Below are positions 53,737 to 64,000 of a stretch of DNA of 64,000 nucleotides, piece after piece; position 1 is the first letter of the stretch, and every line of letters begins with the position of its first letter. This DNA comes from Streptomyces sp. TLI_171 (lineage in GTDB: Bacteria > Actinomycetota > Actinomycetes > Streptomycetales > Streptomycetaceae): contig NZ_RAPS01000001.1 in the NCBI RefSeq assembly GCF_003610255.1, forward strand, positions 4,526,001-4,590,000, read 5' to 3'. The position numbers were made by a program, and so were the translations under genes. A model generated the notes under the pieces. The model saw only the letters and a program-made list of their open reading frames with translations, did no database searches and was not told the origin of the DNA.

Positions 53737-54738
53737 ATGACGACAGGTCGGCCCGGCACCGCCGCCGTGCCCAACGCGGCGTACGCGGGCCAGGTGGTGC
53801 AGTTCCCGGACCCGGTCCGGGCCGAGCGGCACCCTCGCGGCGTGCGCATCGACGAGTACGGGTACCCGGACTTCGCGCCGTACGCGGCCGCCGCCGCCGA
53901 GGTCGCCGACCCGCCGGAGGGCTTCGGCGTCGACGAGCTGCGCCTGACCGACTACGTGTCGGCGAACGCCGCGCTGTACACCGGGGGCCACGAACTCTGG
54001 GCCGACCTGGACACCGCCGTCGCCACCCCGCCCGGCTGGACCTGGCACCACGTCGTCGGCCGCGCCCCCGCGGGCTGGCGCCGGATGGAACTGGTCCCGG
54101 TCGAGGTCAAGGCCCTGCTCCGGCACCACGGCGGCCTGTCCCGCTCCACCGCCGACCACACCCGGCGCGGCACCCGCCCGCTGCAGGAGCGCCGCCCGGT
54201 GCACTTCTCGCTCGCCAAGGACGGCGCCGACCCGCTGGTGGTCACCGAGGACCTGGTGCAGCGCGCCGAGCAGCGCCTCGGCCACCCGCTGCCGACCCCC
54301 TACCGCGACTTCCTGAAGCTGACCGGCGGCCGCGCCCCGGCCGGCGTCGCCCTGGACGTCGACCTCGGCCTGCTGGTCGACCAGCCGTTCCTCACCCTCA
54401 GCGAGGAGTACGGCACCCACGACCTGGTGTACGCCAACAAGTGCCTGCGCGACCACCTCACCAAGGACCACCTGGCCGTCGCCTACCTCCAGGGCGGCCT
54501 GCTGGCCCTCAAGGTCCGCGGCGAGCAGACCGGTTCGGTCTGGTTCCTGCCCTACGACGACGCCCGCGACGAGGGCGCGGAGGAACCCCCCGAGCAGCGC
54601 GTGCAGCGCCTGCTGCTGCCCTGCGGCGACAGCTTCGACGCGTTCCTGCTGCGGCTCGCGGGCAGCCCCGCGGAACTGGAGACCGTCGCCGAACTCATGG
54701 TGGACGGCGGCTTCGCGCGCGCCGTCCCGGTGAACTGA
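53737..54738 (+). CDS. Fusion of WHH-type HNH nuclease-like domain and SUKH-1 (SMI1/KNR4) domain
   Basis: A 333-residue soluble protein with no signal peptide. Residues about 35-140 resemble a WHH-family HNH/ENDO VII toxin nuclease: an IDEYGYPDFAPYA lead, W103-H104-H105, M-x-LVP (117-121) and RHHGG (129-133). In the canonical motif a His usually follows LVP-x-x-L/V (position 125); here it is Lys, so metal binding may be impaired. Residues about 165-330 form an SMI1/KNR4 (SUKH-1) domain (VTEDLVQRAEQRLGHPLPTPYRDFLKLTGG, WFLPYDD). SUKH domains neutralise toxins; their cis fusion to a nuclease-like domain is unusual. The start ATG 53737 follows GGGGGA. It lies 26 bp upstream of the triple-domain SUKH-4 gene. 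Confidence 0.85.
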   Translation: MTTGRPGTAAVPNAAYAGQVVQFPDPVRAERHPRGVRIDEYGYPDFAPYAAAAAEVADPPEGFGVDELRLTDYVSANAALYTGGHELWADLDTAVATPPGWTWHHVVGRAPAGWRRMELVPVEVKALLRHHGGLSRSTADHTRRGTRPLQERRPVHFSLAKDGADPLVVTEDLVQRAEQRLGHPLPTPYRDFLKLTGGRAPAGVALDVDLGLLVDQPFLTLSEEYGTHDLVYANKCLRDHLTKDHLAVAYLQGGLLALKVRGEQTGSVWFLPYDDARDEGAEEPPEQRVQRLLLPCGDSFDAFLLRLAGSPAELETVAELMVDGGFARAVPVN

Positions 54739-54763
54739 CCGAACGACAGGGGTGGGACGAGAC

Positions 54764-57193
54764 GTGGTGACCACGTACGCGCAGGCGCAGGAGACCGCCG
54801 AGGACTGGATCAACTCCGGGGTACCGCGCTCGCAGCACCGCGAGGTGCGGGTCCGGGAGTTCGACCTGGGCTTCGTCTGCTGGGCCGTCGACGGCAGCGA
54901 GCACAGCGGCGGCCCCGGCAGCTCGCTGCGCCTGGTGATCGCCCGCGACAGCGGCGCCAGCACGCTCTGGCCGCCACTGCCGGTCAACGAGGTGGTCCGG
55001 CAGTTCGAGGAGCTGTACGGCGCCGAGAGCGAGCCCAACCCGGCCGGCCCGGCCAAGCCCGTGCGCGGCGCGGTCGAGGCCACCTCCTTCCTGCTCAGCC
55101 CCCCGCAGTGGCTGCAGGAGGCCGGGGCCGCCGCGATCGCCGCCGAGGCCTCGGGCCTCGGCGCCCCCGCCGCCCCGCGGCCGGTGCAGCTGCCGGAGCC
55201 CGCCGGGGAAGGCCCCAGCTACTTCACGGGCGGGTCCGCGACGCCCGCCCCCGGCACGCCCGTCCCGCCGCCGGCCGGCTCCGAGGCGGCCACGGTGCTC
55301 GCCCCGGGCCTGCCGTTCCCGCCCGGCGGACCGTCGACCCCCGTCCCCGGCGCGGCCGTCCCGCCGCCGGCCGGCGCCGAGGCGCCGACCGTGCTGGCCC
55401 CGCCGGTGCCGCCCGGCGCCACGCCGCCGCTCCCGGCCCCCGCCGCGCCCGCCCCGGACCCGGCCGCCACGCTGCTGGCCCCGCCCGGGCCGCCCGGCGC
55501 CACCCCGCCGTTCCCGGTGGGCATGCCCCCCGCGCCGCCGTCGACCCCGGCGCCCGGTGCCCCCGTTCCGCCGCCGGCGCTGGAGCACGCGCCGACCATG
55601 CTGGCCACCGACGGCCCGCCCGGGCTGATGGGCCTGCCCGGCGCGCCCGGCCTGCCCGGCACGCCCCCGCCCGCGGCGCCCGGTCGCGGCGGCCCCGGCG
55701 CTCCGCCGCCGCCCCCGCCCGGCGAGCTGCTGCCGAACTCCGGCGGCCCCGCGCCGTCCGCGCACGGCCGCAGCGGTCCGGGCGCTCCGCCGCCGCCCCC
55801 GCCGAACGAGTTGCTGCCGAACACCGGCGGCCCCGCCCATGGCCCCGGCGGCCGCGGTGGCCCTGGCGTCCCGCCGCCGCCCGCCCCGGGCGAGCTGCGC
55901 GCCGGACCGGGCCCGGCCGCCCCGCCGGCGTCCGCCGCGCCCGAGGCCGCCGCCGTCGCGTACCAGGCCACCCAGCTGGCCCCGGCGATCGAGCTGCCCG
56001 CCCCGCCGCCCGGCGGCGCGGTGCCGCCGCCGTTCCCCGGCGCGCCGCACGGCCAGCCGTTCCCCGGCCAGCCGCCGTTCCCCGGCGGGCCGCAGGGCCA
56101 GCCGTTCCCGGGCGGCCCGGTGCCGCCGCCGCCCGGTGCGCCGTTCCCCGGCGCGCCCCAGGGCCCTGGTGCGCCCCAGGGCCCCGGCGGGCCCGCCCCG
56201 GCGGCCGCGCCGCCGTCCGGCGCGCCCACCATCGGCCCCGGCTCGACCGCGGTGGTCAACTACCGCGCGCCGGACGGCTCCGAGCGCAGCCTGGTGATGC
56301 TGTCCGAGCCCGGCACCCCGCACCCCGAGTGGAAGGCCCTGCACGAGCTGCGCCGCCTCGGCGTGCCCCCGGACCAGGTGCTGGAGGTGCACACCGACCT
56401 GGAGCTGTGCGACCTGCCGGCCGGCTACTGCGCCCGGATGGTCAAGGCGTCCTGGCCGAACGCCCGGATCAGCCACACCGCCCCGTACGGCCGCGACACC
56501 GCGGCCCGGCAGGCCGGCATGGCGGTGCTGAACGAGCACGTCGAGCAGCTCCACCAGCTGGTGTCCGCGCCGCCGCGGCCGCGCACCGTCCGGGTGCCGC
56601 TGCCCGCGCCCGGCTCGGTCCCGCCGCTGCCGGTGCCGCCGCCGCAGCAGCTGGCGGGCGAGTTCGGCCAGCTGTTCGGGCCGGGGATGTTCCGGTTCGA
56701 GCAGCGCGCCGTCTCCCGCCAGGGCGTGCCGGACGCGGTGGCCCAGACCCTGATGTGGGTCGGTCTGCCGCGCGAGTTCGCGCCGTTCTTCTGGGCGCAG
56801 GCCCAGGACGGCCGGCCGATCCCGACGCTGGGCGAGCTCGCCGCCGAGCGCGGCCTGCCGGCCGGGCCGGACTTCGGCGGGTACCTGGTGCTCGGCAACG
56901 ACTACGGCCGCCAGCTGTGCGTGCAGTACGGCACCGCGGCGGTGGTCGCCGTCGACATCGAGAACCCGGCCGAACCGCCGCGGTTCGTCAACAGCGGTGT
57001 CCCCGAGTTCGCGCACTGCCTGCTGGTGCTGGCCCGGATGTGGCGCCTGCGCCTGGGCCTCACGCCGGAGCAGGCCGGACGCTGGACCACGGACCTGCAG
57101 GCCCAGCTGCTGGCCGCCGACCCGGCGGCCCTGCACACCCCCGAGAGCTGGTGGGCGGTCCTCGTCGAACAGCTCTGGGACGGCCTGCTCTAG
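54764..57193 (+). CDS. Multidomain Imm35-like / Pro-rich / deaminase / SUKH-4 protein
   Basis: An approximately 809-residue cytosolic protein. The N-terminal about 95 residues (AQAQETAEDWINSGVPRSQHREVRVREFDLGFVCW) resemble a YrhB/Immunity-35 domain. A Pro/Gly/Ala-rich linker of about 350 residues follows (about 130-490), with repeated PPPP-GE/NELLPN and GAPPPPP units. Residues about 490-600 match a polymorphic-toxin nucleotide/nucleic-acid deaminase: H-P-E near 520, the vyTe...C-type segment HTDLELCDLPAGYC with the C-x5-C pair near 548-554. The C-terminal about 640-809 residues are a SUKH-4 domain. The start is GTG 54764, giving MVTTY; an earlier in-frame GTG at 54752 is less likely. No signal peptide. 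The cis combination of toxin-like and immunity-like domains is notable. Confidence 0.85.
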   Translation: MVTTYAQAQETAEDWINSGVPRSQHREVRVREFDLGFVCWAVDGSEHSGGPGSSLRLVIARDSGASTLWPPLPVNEVVRQFEELYGAESEPNPAGPAKPVRGAVEATSFLLSPPQWLQEAGAAAIAAEASGLGAPAAPRPVQLPEPAGEGPSYFTGGSATPAPGTPVPPPAGSEAATVLAPGLPFPPGGPSTPVPGAAVPPPAGAEAPTVLAPPVPPGATPPLPAPAAPAPDPAATLLAPPGPPGATPPFPVGMPPAPPSTPAPGAPVPPPALEHAPTMLATDGPPGLMGLPGAPGLPGTPPPAAPGRGGPGAPPPPPPGELLPNSGGPAPSAHGRSGPGAPPPPPPNELLPNTGGPAHGPGGRGGPGVPPPPAPGELRAGPGPAAPPASAAPEAAAVAYQATQLAPAIELPAPPPGGAVPPPFPGAPHGQPFPGQPPFPGGPQGQPFPGGPVPPPPGAPFPGAPQGPGAPQGPGGPAPAAAPPSGAPTIGPGSTAVVNYRAPDGSERSLVMLSEPGTPHPEWKALHELRRLGVPPDQVLEVHTDLELCDLPAGYCARMVKASWPNARISHTAPYGRDTAARQAGMAVLNEHVEQLHQLVSAPPRPRTVRVPLPAPGSVPPLPVPPPQQLAGEFGQLFGPGMFRFEQRAVSRQGVPDAVAQTLMWVGLPREFAPFFWAQAQDGRPIPTLGELAAERGLPAGPDFGGYLVLGNDYGRQLCVQYGTAAVVAVDIENPAEPPRFVNSGVPEFAHCLLVLARMWRLRLGLTPEQAGRWTTDLQAQLLAADPAALHTPESWWAVLVEQLWDGLL

Positions 57194-57366
57194 CACCACC
57201 TGTGCCCCCCGCCGTGCGGCCGGTTCCCCCGGCCGCGCGACGGCGGCCTGTTTGGTTTGCGTTCGTATCTGCGCAAAATAGGTCAATGGGACGGTTCAGT
57301 CCGCCCCACCCGAACCGCGCACCCGGCGGGGCTGCGCAGCCCGCGAGCACGAGGAGAACAGCCGAA

Positions 57367-58689
57367 ATGAGCGACGCCGTGTCCCAGTACGGCTTCACTG
57401 TCTCCCGGCGCGGCTACGCGCCCGACCAGGTCGATGCGGCCGTCGCCGCACTCAGCCGCGAACGCGACGAGGCGTGGGAGCGGCTCAGCGTGCTCGGCGG
57501 CGGCCTGCGCGAGATGGAGAAGCGCCTCTCCGACATCCAGCAGGCGGCCGAGGACGCCCCCGACCCCGACTTCGGCGAGCTCAGCGACCAGGCCGCCGCG
57601 CTGCTCGGCATCGCCATGAACGAGGCCGACGCCATCCACGCCAAGGCCGAGCGGGCCGGCGAGGACGCCCGCGACGCCGCCCACGAGGCCGGCGAGGCGG
57701 CCGCCAGGGCGGCGAAGGAGTTCGCCGCCAAGCTGCGCGAGGACACCGACCAGGCCGTCCGCCGCACCGAGGAGCGCACCCGCGCCGAGGCGGAGCGGAT
57801 CCGCGCCGAGGCCGACGCCGAGGCCCGCGCCGTGGTGCACGCCGCGACCGGCCACGCCGCCCGGGTCCGGGTCTCCGCCGCGCAGGCGTCCGAGCAGTCC
57901 GAGGTCGCCCTCGCCGAGCGCCGCCGCAAGGCGGACGAGGAGGTCGCCACCGCGGAGACCGAGGCCGACGAGGCGGTGGCCAAGATCACCGCCGCCGCGG
58001 AGGCCCGGGTCCGGGAGGCCGAGCAGCACCGCGAGGCGATGCTCGCGGAGGCCCGCCGGCTGGACACCGACGCCCAGGCCAAGGCGGACGCCGCGCTCGC
58101 CGGGGCCAAGGAGAAGGCCGCCCGGATCAAGATCGCCAGCGAGCGCGAGCAGGCCGACTTCACCAAGCGCCTCGACAAGGTGCAGACCCACCTCGACCAC
58201 ATCAAGGGCACCCTGGCCTCGCTCACCGGCGCGGCCGTCGGCGCGATCGAGGACCCCGAGGACGTCAAGAAGGCCGTCGAGGCGAAGAAGGCCGACCTCA
58301 GCAAGTCGGCCGTCGCCGCCGAGCCCGCGGCGGCCGCCGCGCCCGCCGCCGAGGCCGCGCCGCAGGCGGACGCTGCGCCGGCCACCGACCGGCCCACCGC
58401 CGTCCTGAAGGCCGTCGCCGACGACCGGCCCAAGGCCCGGGACCCGCGCAAGCCCTACACCCCGCAGCCCGCCGAGCCCCCGGCCCCGCCGACCAAGCCC
58501 GCCAGCTTCGCCAAGGACCCGTCCCCGTCCCCGGCCCCGGCGCAGCCCGCGACCCCGCCGAAGCCGGTGACCCCGCCCGCGGCGGAGCCGGAGGCGGAGA
58601 CCCGCATCGTCCCGAAGATCGTCATCGTCGACGACGGCATCGACCACGACACCCGCCCGGACCGCAACCGGATCCAGCGCCGGGGCTGA
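57367..58689 (+). CDS. Coiled-coil DivIVA/FilP/Scy-like protein (cellulose-binding-protein annotation class)
   Basis: A 440-residue protein. The N-terminus VSQYGFTVSRRGYAPDQVDAAVAALSRERDEAW matches a DivIVA-like N-terminal lipid-binding/heptad region. A long Ala/Glu/Arg-rich coiled coil extends from about residue 25 to 300, with frequent AEA/RAEA heptads. The C-terminal 120 residues are Pro/Ala-rich and end KIVIVDDGIDHDTRPDRNRIQRRG. Related actinobacterial coiled-coil proteins organise polar growth. The start is ATG 57367 with GAGGAG about 10 nt upstream. It follows the SUKH-4 gene by 173 bp. Confidence 0.82.
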   Translation: MSDAVSQYGFTVSRRGYAPDQVDAAVAALSRERDEAWERLSVLGGGLREMEKRLSDIQQAAEDAPDPDFGELSDQAAALLGIAMNEADAIHAKAERAGEDARDAAHEAGEAAARAAKEFAAKLREDTDQAVRRTEERTRAEAERIRAEADAEARAVVHAATGHAARVRVSAAQASEQSEVALAERRRKADEEVATAETEADEAVAKITAAAEARVREAEQHREAMLAEARRLDTDAQAKADAALAGAKEKAARIKIASEREQADFTKRLDKVQTHLDHIKGTLASLTGAAVGAIEDPEDVKKAVEAKKADLSKSAVAAEPAAAAAPAAEAAPQADAAPATDRPTAVLKAVADDRPKARDPRKPYTPQPAEPPAPPTKPASFAKDPSPSPAPAQPATPPKPVTPPAAEPEAETRIVPKIVIVDDGIDHDTRPDRNRIQRRG

Positions 58690-58699
58690 CGGAACGTCG

Positions 58700-58730
58700 A
58701 TCCCCCTCCTGTTCGTGGCGGGAGGGGGAT
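58700..58730. terminator. Bidirectional terminator between the coiled-coil gene and the dehydrogenase gene
   Basis: A perfect 10-bp stem ATCCCCCTCC (58700-58709) / GGAGGGGGAT (58721-58730) with an 11-nt loop separates the two convergent genes and is followed by TTC. Confidence 0.75.
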
Positions 58731-58738
58731 TCGCGCTC

Positions 58739-60046
58739 CTACAGGACCTCGACGGTCGCGCCGGTGAGCCGGCGCCGGCAGTCCAGCACGTACCGGGCGT
58801 GCGCGGCGACGGCCGGGTAGTCGAACTCGTCGTGGTCGGCGAGCAGGATCACCGCGTCGGCCGCCGCCAGCTCCTCGGGGGTGGCCTCGACCCGGTGGAC
58901 GCCGGCCAGCGGGCCGCCGTCGTGGTCGGGGGCGCGCTGCCCGGGGATGTGCGGCTCGGCGACGTGGACGCCGGCCACCACGTGCGGGTCGGCCGCGCGG
59001 ACCTCGGCGCCCATCCGGGTGAGCAGCTCGACCACCCGGGCGGCGGGCGTCTCCCGGGCGTCGCCGGTGTTCTTCTTGTAGGCGAGGCCGAGGACCAGCA
59101 CCCGGGAGCCGTTGACGGCGCGGCGGCGCTGGTTGAGCGCGTCGGCGAGGCGGCGGACCACGTAGTCGGGCATGTGGCTGTTGACGTCGTTGGCCAGCTC
59201 CACGAACCGGAACGACTGCCCGAGGGCCCGCTCCACCCGCCAGGACAGGTACGAGGGGTCGATCGGCAGGCAGTGCCCGCCGACGCCCGGCCCGGGCGTG
59301 AAGCGCAGGAACCCGAACGGCTTGGTGGAGGCCGCGTCGATGGCCTCCCAGACGTCGATGCCGAGGTCGTGGGCGAACATCGCGAGCTCGTTGACCAGCG
59401 CGATGTTCACGTGCCGGAAGGTGTTCTCCAGCAGCTTGGTGAGCTCGGCCTCCTTGCAGGAGGAGACCGGCACGGTCTGCTCCACCAGCTGCCCGTAGAA
59501 CCCGGCGACCGCCGCCAGCCCCTCCGGCGTCGTCCCGGACACCACCTTCGGCGTGTTCTCCAGCTTCCACACCGGGTTGCCGGGGTCGATCCGCTCGGGG
59601 CTGTAGCCCAGGTGGAAGTCCGCGCCGGCCCGCAGCCCGGAGCCGGCCTCCAGCAGCGGGGCGAGCAGCTCCTCGGTGGTCCCCGGGTACGTGGTGGACT
59701 CCAGCACCACCGTCGCCCCCCGCTTGAGGTGCCGGGCGAGCAGCTTCGCCGACGCCTCGATGTACGAGAGGTCGGGCACGCCGTCCCGCAGCGGCGTGGG
59801 GACGGTGATCACCGCGATGTCGAAGTCCGCCACCTCGGCCGGGTCGGCCGTCGGCAGGTACTGCCCGGCGTCCAGCAGCGGCCGCAGCCGCTCCCCGGGG
59901 ATGTCCTCGACGTAGGACTCGCCCACCGCGAGCCGCTTGATCCGGCGTTCGTCCACGTCGTACCCGACGACCCGGTGCCCCACCTCGGCGGCGCGAACCG
60001 CCAGCGGGAGTCCGACATAGCCCTGACCTGCGATGACGACGCGCAT
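58739..60046 (-). CDS. UDP-N-acetyl-hexosamine 6-dehydrogenase (WbpA/WecC-like)
   Basis: A 435-residue UDP-sugar 6-dehydrogenase. The NAD motif is GQGYVGLPLA (residues 7-16), and the catalytic Cys is C259 in GPGVGGHCLPIDP. The GYSPERIDPGNP and LLENTFRHVNIALVNELA segments match UDP-GlcNAc 6-dehydrogenases, which make UDP-GlcNAcA (WbpA) or UDP-ManNAcA (WecC). The start is ATG 60046 after GGGGGTTT. It is not part of the divergent-direction sugar cluster but lies 5 kb downstream of it, with the SUKH genes between. It could supply the uronic-acid substrate for the Gfo/Idh and C3-aminotransferase enzymes. Confidence 0.9.
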   Translation of the reverse strand: MRVVIAGQGYVGLPLAVRAAEVGHRVVGYDVDERRIKRLAVGESYVEDIPGERLRPLLDAGQYLPTADPAEVADFDIAVITVPTPLRDGVPDLSYIEASAKLLARHLKRGATVVLESTTYPGTTEELLAPLLEAGSGLRAGADFHLGYSPERIDPGNPVWKLENTPKVVSGTTPEGLAAVAGFYGQLVEQTVPVSSCKEAELTKLLENTFRHVNIALVNELAMFAHDLGIDVWEAIDAASTKPFGFLRFTPGPGVGGHCLPIDPSYLSWRVERALGQSFRFVELANDVNSHMPDYVVRRLADALNQRRRAVNGSRVLVLGLAYKKNTGDARETPAARVVELLTRMGAEVRAADPHVVAGVHVAEPHIPGQRAPDHDGGPLAGVHRVEATPEELAAADAVILLADHDEFDYPAVAAHARYVLDCRRRLTGATVEVL

Positions 60047-60601
60047 GACGAAGAAACCCCCTGGAAAATGACCGGCGTCCCCACACCTTCTTCACACGAG
60101 AGTACGGAGCCCCGCCCTCCGCGCGGGCCGCTTCGCCGGAAGTGGCCGAGGACGGCCCCGAACGCCAGGACGCCGAGATCCGCGGCGCCCGCCGGAGCGG
60201 ACGCCGCGAGTCCCGGCGTGAGTGGCACGGGCGCCCCCACCCAGGGTCGCCCGGCCTTCGCACTCCCGACCCCCATCGAGGTGCGACCGCGCTTCCACAG
60301 CCATCCCCCACGGTTGGATGCGGCGTGCGCTGGACTCAATCCTGCGCGGCGACCATGGACGCACAGTGACAGCAATGTGTCGACCGCATGATCTCTGAAC
60401 GAGCCTCGCCCCAGCTCAGTCGGGCCGCCCGGTCGGTCGCTCCGTGCGCCGGTCGGACGCCCGGCGGTACGCCGCGCCGCGTGGACGGCGGCTGTGCGGC
60501 GTAGGCTGGACACCCCCCGGGCGCACCGCGTTCCGGGCCTGTCGCGCTGCCCGGCCGCCCCTCTGGCGCCGGGCCACTCCCCGCCGTGGAGAACTTGACG
60601 T
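60047..60601. other. Long intergenic region upstream of mfd
   Basis: This 555-bp divergent region holds no credible gene; short open frames here lack a plausible start, composition and domains. It should contain the promoters for the dehydrogenase and mfd. A TAGGCT -10 box near 60500 is about 95 bp before the mfd ATG. The segment 60330-60400 is locally less GC-rich than its surroundings. Confidence 0.7.

Positions 60602-64000
<3,399 letters not shown>

Noticed and set aside
60142..60369. Small plus-strand frame (75 codons) in the mfd upstream region, and a minus-strand frame 60092-60364
   Set aside because: No ribosome binding site, no recognisable domain and Arg/Pro/Gly-rich translation. 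Probably regulatory DNA.

Overview
The window is a very GC-rich (about 73%) actinobacterial chromosome segment with dense, mostly single-gene or short-operon organisation, strong third-position G/C bias, GTG/TTG starts and many TAnnnT -10 boxes. The gene content (geosmin synthase, TamR/Tam pair, protein O-mannosyltransferase, FilP/DivIVA-like coiled-coil protein, SUKH/deaminase genes) points to Streptomycetaceae (Streptomyces or Kitasatospora-like). No insertion sequence, prophage, CRISPR array or rRNA operon was seen. Both ends cut through genes: a CPBP-family membrane protease on the left and mfd on the right.

Layout. 1-6.8 kb: partial CPBP protease, geosmin synthase, a two-gene operon for membrane-anchored surface proteins (one with a VWA domain), and a divergent ABC transporter pair. 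6.8-14.6 kb: DUF1269 protein, an FtsW/RodA-type flippase/polymerase coupled to a class B penicillin-binding protein, an APC amino-acid permease, a GT87-like membrane protein coupled to a Tat lipoprotein. 14.6-18.2 kb (minus): a second PBP with a MecA-like N-terminal domain and the protein O-mannosyltransferase. 18.3-27.2 kb: a housekeeping run rsmI, zinc-ribbon protein, metG, tatD, ksgA, ispE, aldo/keto reductase, ABC-F ATPase. The rpfB gene that lies between tatD and ksgA in Mycobacterium tuberculosis is missing here. 27.2-34.4 kb: FUSC membrane protein, tRNA-Thr(GGT), two NarL-type regulators with degenerate receiver domains, galE and a CapD/FlaA1-like epimerase/dehydratase. 34.4-38.5 kb: tamR/tam with two palindromic operators, a DMT transporter, a TetR regulator and an acyl desaturase with a tandem operator. 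38.7-46.2 kb: tRNA-Gln(TTG), glmU, prs, rplY, pth, a small cell-surface protein and ppc.

46.4-60 kb is the most unusual part. An orphan histidine kinase is followed by a YwqJ-type deaminase/SUKH-3 pair, a four-gene sugar-nucleotide cluster (Gfo/Idh oxidoreductase, SDR epimerase, two DegT-family aminotransferases), then two large proteins that fuse toxin-like nuclease or deaminase domains to SUKH immunity-type domains without any secretion signal, a coiled-coil DivIVA/FilP-like protein and a UDP-HexNAc 6-dehydrogenase. The dehydrogenase, Gfo/Idh protein and C3-type aminotransferase resemble the WbpA-WbpB-WbpE route to diamino-uronic acids, but no glycosyltransferase or N-acetyltransferase is present. 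The SUKH-3 gene has no usual start codon and appears to start at CTG behind a good ribosome binding site.
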